In this document: piece after piece, positions 27,293 to 37,317 of the stretch
Numbering within the stretch: position 1 is the stretch's first letter
How the letters are laid out: every line of letters begins with the position of its first letter
From: an uncultured Bacteroidales bacterium
GTDB taxonomy: Bacteria > Bacteroidota > Bacteroidia > Bacteroidales > UBA932
Assembly (NCBI GenBank): GCA_944325435.1
Contig: CALVAC010000002.1
Location: forward strand, 124,001 to 188,000
Direction of reading: 5' to 3'
DNA length: 64,000 bases
Notes under the pieces: generated by a model
Databases searched by the model: none
Told to the model about the DNA's origin: nothing
The model's input: only the letters and a program-made list of their open reading frames with translations
Program-made: the position numbers and the translations under genes

Positions 27293-29569
27293 ATGAAATA
27301 TATACCATATATGACAATCCTGGCGGGGCTGCTAATGGCAGCCTGCGCAAAGGAAAATATCGTCGAGGAAGGGCAGAAGGTTTCCGATAATGCAGTCACT
27401 TTCTCCGGCTTGATGGATTCCCGTCAGGGCAGCGAGTCCGCTCCCGGTACGCGTACATCGTATAACGACAATGGCAATGTTATCAATGTCGAATGGGCCG
27501 AGGGGGACGGGATAGGAATTTTCTGCAAGGTCGGAGATGCGGTTACGGCTGCAAACTTCCATTACAGCAACACGACTGCCGGCAAGATGGCCTCTTTCAG
27601 CGCGGTAGATGAGGCAATATCTTGGGAGGATATGGAGTCACTCCATGATTTCTATGCCTATTATCCGTATGCGGCGACTGCTGTGGACGCGCAGGCCGAC
27701 TTGCATGCCGTCCCTGTCTCGCTGCCCGCCGTACAGGTTTATGATGAAGCGGATCCTATGGGGCATCTTGCCGACAATGGCTTCATTTATGCCAAGACGG
27801 AAGGACAGTCAAGAGAGATTGTAGGGAACGGAAGCGTCCCTTTGAAGTTCTCCCATCTTTTCCCTGTGCTGGAGGTACGTATCACTGCGGACAGGTTCGC
27901 CTTCTTGGACAGGATTGTTTTCCGCAGCAAGACCGGGACTTCCAAGGTGTCGTTCGAGGGTGGCAAGGTAGATATCGAGACCGGTAACCTGGATCTTTCA
28001 GGGGCTGAAGGCGGCCCATCCACCAGTCTTGAAGGCAGTATGCCATTATTGATGTCAGTGCCTGTGTCATTCTGTCTGCTTATGCCTCCGGGACATGGCG
28101 GGGAGGACTTCGTCATAGAGGCTGTGATAAACGGCAAGACAGAGACTCTGGCCGAGCGGACTGCCCCTGAGGAGGGCTTTGCTGCCGGCAAGGCATATTA
28201 TGTCAATGCCTCGATGTCCATAGATGAGTCGGATACAGCACCGGTGGTCGACCTCAGCGCAGAAGAGACGGCTAATACATACTATGTGACCAAGGCCAAC
28301 ACCCTCTACAGTTTCGATGCCACTGTCAAGGGTAACGGTGAGCAGCAGTATGCGCTTGAAGAGACGACCATTGAGCCGAAGAGCCTGCTCGTGCTCTGGT
28401 ACACATGTCTGCAGACATCTTCTGAACCGTGGGCACGGAATGAACCTATCCTCGTGGAGACCCTGACTCTCGGTCCTGACGGCAGGGCATACTTCAAGAC
28501 ACCGGTAGCATTCGTCCCTGGAAATGTGGTGATTGTCGCGCTTGACCGGGAACTTGACTATGACACTGTAGATGCAGATGAAACCACGCACGTCATTTCC
28601 AATGCCAATGTGCTCTGGAGCTGGAATCTTGTCGTGGCTGAAGGCTATGATCCTATGGCTGCTGAAAACCAGTATCAAAAAGGCGGATATATATTCATGT
28701 CACGTGATCTCGGAGCATTCTTCGATTCAGAAGATGCTTTAATCGACGGTGCCACCAACATGTTCGCTCTGGCCGGTACGGCCGGCAACTGCTACCAGTG
28801 GGGCCGCAAGGACCCGTTCCCTGCTTTCCCGTGTTATGACAGCGGTAAAGATGGCGGATTGGCTTTCACCCCGGCATATACCCTGATCCCTGCTCTTGAC
28901 AGGGGGACAATCCCGGCTGACGGAAGCGGCAGGCCTGCATATAACCAGATTTTCGGGAATACATCCGGAACCATTCCTCTCGATGTAAGCGGCAATACAT
29001 ACAGTACCACGGCGGAATTCGTACAGGAGCAGACACAGAATCCTCATCTCTGGCTCAGGACTTGGAGTATCCCTGGAGATGACAAGTCCAATCTCTGGGG
29101 AAATCCCGATGGAGACAATATAGGAGTCAAGACTATTCATGACCCGTGCCCTCCTGGATACAGGGTGATGACCAGGGCAGCATGGAATGCCTTGACAGAA
29201 AACCAGGCTCCATCTCTGGCCGTAGTAGTGGACCACAGGAGAGGGATTCTGCTGGATGGCTCATGCTATTTCCCTGTCTACGGCAACATTCCTTTACGCA
29301 CAATTGAAGGTATAAGCCAGGGAGACAGAGGATGTTTCAACTATACAGGCAATGGAGGCCGTACAGGATTGTGGACTGCGGAAATGACTGCCGTCTCTTT
29401 CTATGGAGGAGGGAAAAACCCGGGAGATGCGGCTGAATATACTACAGCAGACAACCCAAATCTAATGCAGGGCTGCAGTGTCCGCTGCATAAGGACGCTT
29501 TACACCGGAGTCTTGCCTGGTACCGATGGAGACGGCAATCTCGTTGACCTTGGCAGGGAGGACTGGTAA
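27293..29569 (+). CDS. Array member 3: fimbrillin-like/FISUMP lipoprotein
   Basis: The start is set at MKYIPYMTILAGLLMAAC (Cys18) by match to the paralogues; the open frame extends 14 codons upstream to 27251. The 758-residue product has GTRTSYNDNGNVINVEWAEG and GDGIGIF in the fimbrillin-like part, TANTYYVTKANTLY in the middle module, and a FISUMP domain from about 468 (MSRDLGAFFD, YQWGRKDPFPA, HLWLR, DPCPPGYRVM, VRCIR). The tail GTDGDGNLVDLGREDW is a looser version of the PGG tail in the siblings. Its WKV is changed to YRV. Confidence 0.85.
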   Translation: MKYIPYMTILAGLLMAACAKENIVEEGQKVSDNAVTFSGLMDSRQGSESAPGTRTSYNDNGNVINVEWAEGDGIGIFCKVGDAVTAANFHYSNTTAGKMASFSAVDEAISWEDMESLHDFYAYYPYAATAVDAQADLHAVPVSLPAVQVYDEADPMGHLADNGFIYAKTEGQSREIVGNGSVPLKFSHLFPVLEVRITADRFAFLDRIVFRSKTGTSKVSFEGGKVDIETGNLDLSGAEGGPSTSLEGSMPLLMSVPVSFCLLMPPGHGGEDFVIEAVINGKTETLAERTAPEEGFAAGKAYYVNASMSIDESDTAPVVDLSAEETANTYYVTKANTLYSFDATVKGNGEQQYALEETTIEPKSLLVLWYTCLQTSSEPWARNEPILVETLTLGPDGRAYFKTPVAFVPGNVVIVALDRELDYDTVDADETTHVISNANVLWSWNLVVAEGYDPMAAENQYQKGGYIFMSRDLGAFFDSEDALIDGATNMFALAGTAGNCYQWGRKDPFPAFPCYDSGKDGGLAFTPAYTLIPALDRGTIPADGSGRPAYNQIFGNTSGTIPLDVSGNTYSTTAEFVQEQTQNPHLWLRTWSIPGDDKSNLWGNPDGDNIGVKTIHDPCPPGYRVMTRAAWNALTENQAPSLAVVVDHRRGILLDGSCYFPVYGNIPLRTIEGISQGDRGCFNYTGNGGRTGLWTAEMTAVSFYGGGKNPGDAAEYTTADNPNLMQGCSVRCIRTLYTGVLPGTDGDGNLVDLGREDW

Positions 29570-29634
29570 TGGAAACATTACCTTCTCCGGATACCGGAAA
29601 AGAATCTTCAGAATGGAATAAATTATCTGATACA

Positions 29635-31953
29635 ATGAAATATACACTATATATCACTGTGATGGCCGTGCTGCTGGCGGCTGCGTGTGCAAAACAGGAA
29701 ATTTCGGATGACAGCAGCATATCTGCCCTGCCGGAAAATGCGGTAAGTTTTACGGGAACGATATGCAGTGAGAGCCAGTCCGGCAATAATGTGCCCGATA
29801 CGCGTACTGTGTATGCGGACGGAGGGCAATCCATAGCCGTCAACTGGGCGGAGGGTGACGGGGTCGGCATCTTCTGCAGTACGGGAGATTCCTTTACTGC
29901 CTCCAATGTCGGCTATGAGACATCCGCGTCCGGAACCGATGTCGCATTCCTGCCTTTGAATAATGGCAATGTGATAGTCTGGTCCGACAATACTTCCCCA
30001 CATAAATTTTATGCATACTATCCATACAGCCCGGCATCTGAAGGTACGGCTGCGGATATCCATAAGGTGCCGGTCAGCCTGCCTTCCGTGCAGATGTTTG
30101 ATTCTGCTGATCCGTTCGGGCATCTTGCCGGCATAGACTTCCTGTATGGTTCCTCCGGTGAAGTTACACAATCGCAGGATGACGGCAGGGTAAGTCTGGA
30201 TTTCAATTATCTATTCTCCGTGCTCGAGGTGCGCCTTTGCACTTCGCTGTATGCTGCCGTGGATGCCGTGGAACTGACCTGCACTGATGGGACGGAAGCA
30301 CTTGCATTCGATGGCGCGACGATGGACATCGAGACGGGGACAATAGATGTGTCAGGAGCCGAGACATCAAACAGTATTAGGCTTGAAGGCAGCCAGAACA
30401 CTAAAATGAGCGACTATGTTTCATTCTATATGCTCATCTCTCCGGGGCATGCAGACAAGACATTCAATGTAACTGCTGAGATAGGCGGAAAGACATATAA
30501 GGTCGTTTCAGAGAAATCGGCTCCGCAGACAGGATTTGAGTCAGGCAGGACATACGTGCTGGATGCAGGTCAGGTGCAGATCGATCCGGAAGACGCCGAA
30601 CCGGTTACAGACCTCAGTGCAGCCGGCACGGCCAACTGCTACTATGTGACTGAACCTGGCACGCTCTACCGTTTCCGTGCCGATATCAAGGGCAATGGAG
30701 TCGACCCTGCCGGAGGTGATGTCAATATCGTTCCGAAGAGCGCGCTTGTTCTTTGGTACACCTGTTTCCAGACAACCAACAGCCCGTGGTCTCAGGAATC
30801 ACCGGTGGTAATCAGTTCACTGGGACTCGAGTCCGATGGATACATCTATTTCAGGACACCGGAGACTTTCGTGAACGGAAATGTGGTGGTCATCGCGATT
30901 GATGAGAATCTTGACTATGCTGAAATTCAGGCACAGAACCGTCAGATTGCAAATACAAACGTGCTGTGGAGCTGGAATCTCGTAGTCACCGAAGGGTATG
31001 ACCCGAACAGTGTCGGCAGCCAGTTCACCAAGGGCGGCTATACTTTCATGAGCAGAGATCTCGGTGCTATCATCGATCCGGAGCAGGCCCTGATCGGAGG
31101 GACCTGGAACAGGACATCCCTTGCCGCTGCGATAGGCAACTGTTACCAGTGGGGACGAAAGGATCCGTTCCCATCTCTGCCTGATGTCAATTCATATTGG
31201 GCGGATTATACCACCAATCTGCAATTTACTCCGGCATATACCCCGATTCCTGCATTGGATCTGGGCAAATTCGGAATGACATCCCCTGACAGGTCTGCAG
31301 ACCACCAGATTCTGGGAACGACAGATGAGACAATCTGCATGACTGTGCCATCTGATGTCACGACCCATGAAGCCCGTATCGGGTTGCTTATTGAGAATCC
31401 TCATATTTGGATGACACTTTCCGGTGAAGGGTATCTGGTGCCGGATGATGCAGGAAAGGCTATATGGGGGAATCCGGAGAATTCCGGGGTCGGAGAGAAG
31501 ACGATGTATGACCCTTGTCCTCCTGGTTGGAAAGTAATGAGCAAGGAGGCATGGTTAGCTCTGACGGACAATCTCAGCGGCACGGTCGCAAAGACGGATG
31601 GGATAGATGGAATCCTTGTGGATGACAAGTATTATTTCCCTGTGACAGGAGGTCTGTGGCGCAATGATAAAGGACATGTCAGCGGTTATGCGGCAAGTTG
31701 TGGCGTACCTGCGGATTCGGGCTACTGGTTCGATGCCTCCTATACAGATAACGGATACGGTAATTTCCGCACTGCAGTCGGATTTGCAAATGAAGGAGGG
31801 GACCGTAGCGTTACGTGCAGCATCATGCAGACGACATACGGGACAAACGGTGCAAGTGTCCGCTGCATCAAGATAAATCCTGGTACGGCAGTCCCTGGCG
31901 GACAGCTCGACAACTTCGACAAGAAGGACTGGTTGAAGAATCTGGTAAATTGA
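29635..31953 (+). CDS. Array member 4: fimbrillin-like/FISUMP lipoprotein
   Basis: The start MKYTLYITVMAVLLAAAC (Cys18, then AKQEI) is chosen by paralogue alignment; the frame is open from 29569, where an ATG overlaps the previous stop. The product has 772 residues. The fimbrillin-like part has DTRTVYADGGQSIAVNWAEG. The middle module has TANCYYVTEPGTLYRFRADI. The FISUMP domain starts near 471 (MSRDLGAIIDPE, YQWGRKDPFPS, HIWM, DPCPPGWKVMS, VRCIK). The tail is PGGQLDNFDKKDWLKNLVN, a few residues longer than in its siblings. Confidence 0.85.
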   Translation: MKYTLYITVMAVLLAAACAKQEISDDSSISALPENAVSFTGTICSESQSGNNVPDTRTVYADGGQSIAVNWAEGDGVGIFCSTGDSFTASNVGYETSASGTDVAFLPLNNGNVIVWSDNTSPHKFYAYYPYSPASEGTAADIHKVPVSLPSVQMFDSADPFGHLAGIDFLYGSSGEVTQSQDDGRVSLDFNYLFSVLEVRLCTSLYAAVDAVELTCTDGTEALAFDGATMDIETGTIDVSGAETSNSIRLEGSQNTKMSDYVSFYMLISPGHADKTFNVTAEIGGKTYKVVSEKSAPQTGFESGRTYVLDAGQVQIDPEDAEPVTDLSAAGTANCYYVTEPGTLYRFRADIKGNGVDPAGGDVNIVPKSALVLWYTCFQTTNSPWSQESPVVISSLGLESDGYIYFRTPETFVNGNVVVIAIDENLDYAEIQAQNRQIANTNVLWSWNLVVTEGYDPNSVGSQFTKGGYTFMSRDLGAIIDPEQALIGGTWNRTSLAAAIGNCYQWGRKDPFPSLPDVNSYWADYTTNLQFTPAYTPIPALDLGKFGMTSPDRSADHQILGTTDETICMTVPSDVTTHEARIGLLIENPHIWMTLSGEGYLVPDDAGKAIWGNPENSGVGEKTMYDPCPPGWKVMSKEAWLALTDNLSGTVAKTDGIDGILVDDKYYFPVTGGLWRNDKGHVSGYAASCGVPADSGYWFDASYTDNGYGNFRTAVGFANEGGDRSVTCSIMQTTYGTNGASVRCIKINPGTAVPGGQLDNFDKKDWLKNLVN

Positions 31954-31975
31954 AAAAAACACAATGTCAAACGAT

Positions 31976-34849
31976 ATGAAATACAGACAATATCTTGCCG
32001 CGCTGGCCATACTTCTTGCGACAGCCTGTGCAAAGGAAGAGATTACAGAGGAGACCAAACCCTCTCTGCCTGAGGATGCAGTCTTGTTCTCCGGCTCCGT
32101 GGAGCGGATGGCCGGTACACGCACTTCGTACGAGGATACTGAAGAGTCCATCATCGTGTCGTGGGCGGAAGGAGACCGGATCGGTGTATTCGGCGAGCTT
32201 GATGGCACGGTGTATGCGTCCAACTACGGCTATCGGAACAGCACTGAAGGCCAGACCGCCTCTTTTTCTGCCATTGATGCAGACAAGGTCATCAGAAAGG
32301 CAGAGGGTTCACATACATTCTATGCCTGTTATCCATATACAGCAGGAGATGATATTGATGTCGAGTCCGTGCCGGTAACCCTCCCGGCCGAGCAGACATT
32401 CGACCCTGCTCTTCCTCAGGGACAGTTCTCCGCACTGGACTTTATGTATGCCAAGGCCGAGGGTGTGACATTCTCCGGCAGCGAGCAGGAGGACTATGTG
32501 GTGCCTCTGGCTTTCTCTCATCTTTTCTCGGTCCTGGAGATAAGGATTGCTACCGACAGGCCGGCAATAGTGGACAAGCTGATATTCAGCTGTGATGAGG
32601 CATCTGAGGCCGTCTCTCTCGGAACAGGATCGACTGTCAGTCTCAAGACCGGAGAAATCACGGCGGCTGATCCGACCAATACGGTCGTTCTGAACGGCAG
32701 CCAGGGTACGATGCCTGGCAGCCTGACCGTATGGCAGATGTTCATTACCCCGGGTCACGAGAACAGGACATTCACCGTCAAGGCGGTCATCAACGGCAAT
32801 GAATACACCGTCGTGGAAGCCAAGGCTGCTCCGGAAGGAGGTTTCCTTGCAGGCGATACCTACCGTCTGACAAACGACAATCTGGAAGTTAATGCGGCTG
32901 ATGCCACATCGCTTGACCTCAGCATCAACGGCACTGCAAACACATACATCATTTCCGAGCCCGCCACGGCCTATACCTTCAATGCAAAGGTTATGGGTAA
33001 CGGCATTCCGCGCACATTCACTTGGACAGAGAGCGATGGAACGGAAATCACCCGCTCCTATTCGGATCTCGGCATCGAACCCGAGGATGTGAAGGTGGTG
33101 TGGTACAACACCCCCAAGACAGCCGAAGGTTATGTCGACGAATGTCCTATAGTGCTTGAGAGCGTGTCTTACGACAAGGCAACAGGTCTCGTCACCTTCA
33201 TCACTCCTCAGCCGTTCGTGACCGGAAATGTCCTGCTTGCCGCGTATGATGCCGCCGGGACGATCCTCTGGAGCTGGAACATCTGGGCTGCAGGAGAGGG
33301 TTACAGTGCCGATGCAACGGCAAGGAATGTGGGCAGGTACGTGATGATGGACCGCAACCTCGGCGCCGCCGCCGGCCCGGAGGTGATGAATACAGCGGAT
33401 GATGCCAAGGCTGTAGGACATTATTACCAGTGGGGCCGCAAGGATCCGTTCCCTGCCATGGCTGAATACGGTAAGAAATCCCCTACCGGAGTCATTGCGA
33501 CTTCCGGAAGTACTTCCGGAAGCTGGGGACTGCCATCACACACTCCGATAGATGAACTCAGGAGCGCTAATCAGACTCTGGAATTTAACGACCTGATTTT
33601 CGGTACTGATGCAATCGCAAACTGCTGTCAGTTGAAGACTGAAATAGGCGACAGTTTCACTACAGAACAGAGTCTGCCTGTGTCCATCAAGTATCCTTAC
33701 AAATGGATGTCTTACGAAGGCAGTGATGCAAAATGGAACGAATATGTCTGGTCGGCACCGTATGATATGCTGTCAACGCCGGAAGAAAGATTTTCATGGC
33801 GCTATCTCTGGGGTAATCCTAATCCGAATGCAAGTGTAGAGCAGACAGACAATGTCAAGACCATCTATGACCCTTGTCCTCCGGGCTGGAAAGTCATGCC
33901 GCGCCTTGCATGGGAGTTTGTGGATGATGGTCTCGAGACATTGACAAACGGATATTACAGTCCTGTGTACGACCTTTATTTCCCTTTCACAGGTCAACGT
34001 CAGGCCGGATTCGGCGGAAGCCTGATACAGGCGGTGGATATGCATTATCTGCATACTTGCAATGTGGGCGGGACTGCCCAGTGGGAAGTGATCAGGAATA
34101 TGCTGTCCAATAGTCTTACCTACACCGCCGCCGGCCACAATGTCCGCTGCGTCAAAGAGGATATGGTCGTTGCTGACCTGCCTCACAGAGGCCCGCTCTG
34201 CGTGCTTATCGGTGATTCTATCACAAGGACCTGGAACTCGTATGATGGAGGCTTCTTCACTTCCAACAACCTCCTGGCAAAAGGTGCCGATGGACAGACG
34301 AGCCAGCAGATCCTCGACAGGTTCTACAGCGATGTGATCACCAACACCCCTCCGGCGGTGCATATAATGTGCGGAATCAACGACATAGCCAACAATGACG
34401 GGGCGAACCGTACCAATGAAGGCATTTTCGCTAATATCAAGGCTATGGCTGAAATGGCCGCAGGTTACGGGATCAAGGTGATGATAGGTTCGACACCTCC
34501 TGCCAACTATATCTGGTGGGTAGAAAATGCGGAGCAGTGGAACGAGGAGCATCCGGACACTGCAAAGCGCGTAATCGATCTGAATGAAGACCTCAAGGCA
34601 TATTGCGAAAAGAACGGCTTCATCTATGTAGACTACTGGAATGCGCTTGCTGACACGGATGAAGACAATCTCAACGGTCTCAAGGAAGAATATCAGGTGG
34701 ATTCGGTGCATCCTAATACCAAATGCTTCCAGGAGGTGATGGGACCGATTTTCCTGGATGCCCTTGACGAGGCTCTTGAAATCCCTGGCTCGGCTGCACC
34801 TGGCGGTCAGCTCGATGATTTCGACAGAGAGGATATTACACTTAACTGA
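31976..34849 (+). CDS. Array member 5: fimbrillin-like/FISUMP lipoprotein with SGNH hydrolase domain
   Basis: The product is 957 residues from MKYRQYLAALAILLATAC (Cys18, AKEEI); an ATG four codons upstream is possible. Unlike member 1 it has the standard N-terminal part (GTRTSYEDTEESIIVSWAEG, GDRIGVF). The middle module contains TESDGTEITRSYSDLGIEPE, almost the same as in member 1. The FISUMP domain runs about 456-728 (MMDRNLGAAAGPEV, YYQWGRKDPFPA, YDPCPPGWKVMP, HNVRCVKED). The SGNH hydrolase runs about 740-945 with Ser748 in GDSITRTWNSY, CGINDIA, and Asp909/His912 in VDSVHPN. The tail is PGGQLDDFDREDITLN, with the final tryptophan replaced. Confidence 0.85.
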   Translation: MKYRQYLAALAILLATACAKEEITEETKPSLPEDAVLFSGSVERMAGTRTSYEDTEESIIVSWAEGDRIGVFGELDGTVYASNYGYRNSTEGQTASFSAIDADKVIRKAEGSHTFYACYPYTAGDDIDVESVPVTLPAEQTFDPALPQGQFSALDFMYAKAEGVTFSGSEQEDYVVPLAFSHLFSVLEIRIATDRPAIVDKLIFSCDEASEAVSLGTGSTVSLKTGEITAADPTNTVVLNGSQGTMPGSLTVWQMFITPGHENRTFTVKAVINGNEYTVVEAKAAPEGGFLAGDTYRLTNDNLEVNAADATSLDLSINGTANTYIISEPATAYTFNAKVMGNGIPRTFTWTESDGTEITRSYSDLGIEPEDVKVVWYNTPKTAEGYVDECPIVLESVSYDKATGLVTFITPQPFVTGNVLLAAYDAAGTILWSWNIWAAGEGYSADATARNVGRYVMMDRNLGAAAGPEVMNTADDAKAVGHYYQWGRKDPFPAMAEYGKKSPTGVIATSGSTSGSWGLPSHTPIDELRSANQTLEFNDLIFGTDAIANCCQLKTEIGDSFTTEQSLPVSIKYPYKWMSYEGSDAKWNEYVWSAPYDMLSTPEERFSWRYLWGNPNPNASVEQTDNVKTIYDPCPPGWKVMPRLAWEFVDDGLETLTNGYYSPVYDLYFPFTGQRQAGFGGSLIQAVDMHYLHTCNVGGTAQWEVIRNMLSNSLTYTAAGHNVRCVKEDMVVADLPHRGPLCVLIGDSITRTWNSYDGGFFTSNNLLAKGADGQTSQQILDRFYSDVITNTPPAVHIMCGINDIANNDGANRTNEGIFANIKAMAEMAAGYGIKVMIGSTPPANYIWWVENAEQWNEEHPDTAKRVIDLNEDLKAYCEKNGFIYVDYWNALADTDEDNLNGLKEEYQVDSVHPNTKCFQEVMGPIFLDALDEALEIPGSAAPGGQLDDFDREDITLN

Positions 34850-34857
34850 TCACTGCC

Positions 34858-37221
34858 ATGAAATATACATCATATCTTACAATGCTGGCTGTCCTGCTTG
34901 CGGCAGCCTGTACAAAGGACGACATTACAGAGACTGTCACGCAGCCTGCTCCGGAGAATGCCATCAGCTTCTCCGGGCAGATGAAGCCTGCCGATGGCGA
35001 TGCGTCTGCACCGGGTACCCGTACCACGTACGGTGACAACGGGACGGCAATCACCGTGGAGTGGGCCGAGGGTGACGAGATAGGAGTCTTCGCCAAGGCC
35101 GGGAATGAGCTTATCGCTTCCAACTACGGTTACAGGACCCGTTCTGCAGGCAAGGAGACCACATTCGGTTTCATGATCTATGATGATGCCGTCTGCTGGG
35201 CCGATGAGACGACCGGGCATGATTTCTATGCCTATTATCCTTATTCCAAGACAACAGGAGATGACGTGCCGGACTATACCGCCATTCCTGTGACCCTTCC
35301 GGCGGAGCAGATTTATGACCCTGCCGACCCTCAGGGACAGTTCGCTGCCCTGGACTTCATGTATGCGGCTGCCACAGGGCAGACACAGGCGGCTGTCGGA
35401 CAGGGGAGCGTGCCTCTGCAGTTCTCCCATCTGTTCTCCATACTGGAGGTGAAGGTCACTACCGACAGGTTCGCCACCATCGATGGGATTGTGCTTCGCT
35501 GCAAGGACAGCGGAGAGATACTGTCATACGGTGATGGTACTACAGTCGATCTCTCGACAGGAACCGTAACTCCGGCAGAAACAGGCAACGGTGCTGAAAT
35601 CAGAGTTGCAGGTACGCAGAGTACGAAGGTCAGTTCCTACACTACCTGGCAGATGATGATATCTTCCGGCCATGCGGACAAGGAGTTCGAGGTATTGGCG
35701 ATGATCAATGACAAGGAACAGCTTGCTGCTTCCTTTACCGTGCCTGCCGCCGGACTTGCCGCAGGGAAGACCTACTGCGTGACCGTCGATGGCATGAAGA
35801 TAGCTGATGAGGATGCGGAGACGATAGTCGACCTCAGTGCTGACGGTACCGCCAACTGCTACTATGTCACCCAGCCTAATACCCTCTACCGTTTCAACGC
35901 ATCCGTGAAAGGCAACGGAGAAGCCTTGTCGATTGACGGCCTTTCATATAGCGAGGCCGATCTCAAAATAGCCCCGGAATCGGCGCTTGTATTGTGGTAC
36001 AACTGTCTCCAGACATCATATTCCCCATGGCAGCAGCGCGAACCGATTGTTGTGGCATCATTGGGGCTTGAGGAGGATGGATATGTCTATTTCAGGACTC
36101 CTGAGACATTTGTTCCGGGTAATGTCGTGGTGATTGCCCTCGATGAGAAGCTCGGATACGAGGATGTGGAAGCAGAAGGTTCGATGGAAACAGTATGGCA
36201 GATAAGCAATGCCAATGTGCTCTGGAGCTGGAACCTTGTCGTGACAGATTATGACCCTGATGATACCGCAAACCAGATTACCCACGGTGGCTATACGATA
36301 ATGGACCGCAATCTCGGGGCAGTCGTACATTGGGAGAATACAACGAGGACGCCGATGGCTATGTTGGAATCCATAGATCTGGCGTGGACAACCGGCAACT
36401 GCTATCAGTGGGGCCGCAAGGACCCGTTCCCTGGAACTCCAGACTATATGAGCAACGATGCGACCTATATGTCCAATCTGTGGTTCTCTCCGGCATTTAC
36501 ACCGGTCAATGCTCTTGACCGTGGCCTGTTTATCCCTCCTAAGGATTACATTGCAAGCAGGACTGCAGACCACCAGATATTCGGGGTTAAGACAGAGACT
36601 GTATGTCTGGATATACGCAGTTCAGACTATACCTCCGCTCAGATATTCGGCCTCCAGTCTGCCAACCCGCATCTGTGGATATACAGGAACAATAACGGTG
36701 ACGCGACCAACAAAATGTTCAGTGATGCCGAAGGGCTTGCCGCCTGGGGCAATCCGTCACAGGATGTTGTAGGCCAGAAGACCATCTACGACCCTTGTCC
36801 TCCGGGCTGGAAAGTGATGACCAAGGCTGCATGGATGGGCATTACGGACAACCGGACAGCTGCTCCGGAATTCCGTGCGGACCAGACAGGGCGAGGAGTC
36901 TTCCTTTACGGCAAGTTCTTCCCGCTTGCAGGAAATGCGACATTATGGCACAATTCCAATGCAGCTCCGGATGGGAATGTACGCGGCGGCGGCCACGCCC
37001 TCTACTTTGTAGACGGTCCTGATGCAGGCAAGACTTCTGCACATGTGGTCGGATTCGGTACCTCATCCAATTTCTTCGATGCAGGTGGGGACATGACAAT
37101 CACCCAGGTCGCAAACGACACCAACAGTGACAGGGGTGCTGCCGTACGCTGTATGAAGATACCTTCAGGACAGGCTGTCCCTGGCGGAGACATCGATGGC
37201 TTCGAAGGAGTCGACTGGTAG
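34858..37221 (+). CDS. Array member 6: fimbrillin-like/FISUMP lipoprotein
   Basis: The 787-residue lipoprotein begins MKYTSYLTMLAVLLAAAC (Cys18) followed by TKDDI, a good surface-export-like stretch. The fimbrillin-like part has GTRTTYGDNGTAITVEWAEG and GDEIGVF. The middle module has TANCYYVTQPNTLYRFNASV with an insertion (SIDGLSYSEADL) not seen in members 2-4. The FISUMP domain starts near 481 with MDRNLGAVV, then YQWGRKDPFPG, HLWIY, DPCPPGWKVMT and VRCMK. The tail PGGDIDGFEGVDW ends directly at the tryptophan. It starts only 8 bases after member 5. Confidence 0.86.
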   Translation: MKYTSYLTMLAVLLAAACTKDDITETVTQPAPENAISFSGQMKPADGDASAPGTRTTYGDNGTAITVEWAEGDEIGVFAKAGNELIASNYGYRTRSAGKETTFGFMIYDDAVCWADETTGHDFYAYYPYSKTTGDDVPDYTAIPVTLPAEQIYDPADPQGQFAALDFMYAAATGQTQAAVGQGSVPLQFSHLFSILEVKVTTDRFATIDGIVLRCKDSGEILSYGDGTTVDLSTGTVTPAETGNGAEIRVAGTQSTKVSSYTTWQMMISSGHADKEFEVLAMINDKEQLAASFTVPAAGLAAGKTYCVTVDGMKIADEDAETIVDLSADGTANCYYVTQPNTLYRFNASVKGNGEALSIDGLSYSEADLKIAPESALVLWYNCLQTSYSPWQQREPIVVASLGLEEDGYVYFRTPETFVPGNVVVIALDEKLGYEDVEAEGSMETVWQISNANVLWSWNLVVTDYDPDDTANQITHGGYTIMDRNLGAVVHWENTTRTPMAMLESIDLAWTTGNCYQWGRKDPFPGTPDYMSNDATYMSNLWFSPAFTPVNALDRGLFIPPKDYIASRTADHQIFGVKTETVCLDIRSSDYTSAQIFGLQSANPHLWIYRNNNGDATNKMFSDAEGLAAWGNPSQDVVGQKTIYDPCPPGWKVMTKAAWMGITDNRTAAPEFRADQTGRGVFLYGKFFPLAGNATLWHNSNAAPDGNVRGGGHALYFVDGPDAGKTSAHVVGFGTSSNFFDAGGDMTITQVANDTNSDRGAAVRCMKIPSGQAVPGGDIDGFEGVDW

Positions 37222-37225
37222 GAAT

Positions 37226-37243
37226 GTCATTCCGAGCGTAGCA
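37226..37243. repeat. CATTCCGAGCGTAGC-type short repeat, partial copy 2
   Basis: GTCATTCCGAGCGTAGCA matches the first 17 bases of the copy at 37261 and then diverges. It begins five bases after the stop of array member 6. Confidence 0.65.
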
Positions 37244-37260
37244 CAGGAAAAACAAAGATT

Positions 37261-37287
37261 GTCATTCCGAGCGTAGCGAAGAATCTG
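37261..37287. repeat. CATTCCGAGCGTAGCG-type short repeat, copy 3
   Basis: This is a full copy beginning GTCATTCCGAGCGTAGCGAA and ending GAATCTG. It lies 35 bases after the partial copy, between array members 6 and 7. Together with the copy at 24870 it brackets members 2-6. Confidence 0.7.
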
Positions 37288-37317
37288 TTAAAATCAAATG
37301 AATCAAAATTATACGAC

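Noticed and set aside
32309..33421. A 370-codon open frame on the minus strand opposite array member 5.
   Set aside because: It mirrors the coding strand of a conserved paralogue; similar antisense frames occur opposite the siblings as a result of codon bias.
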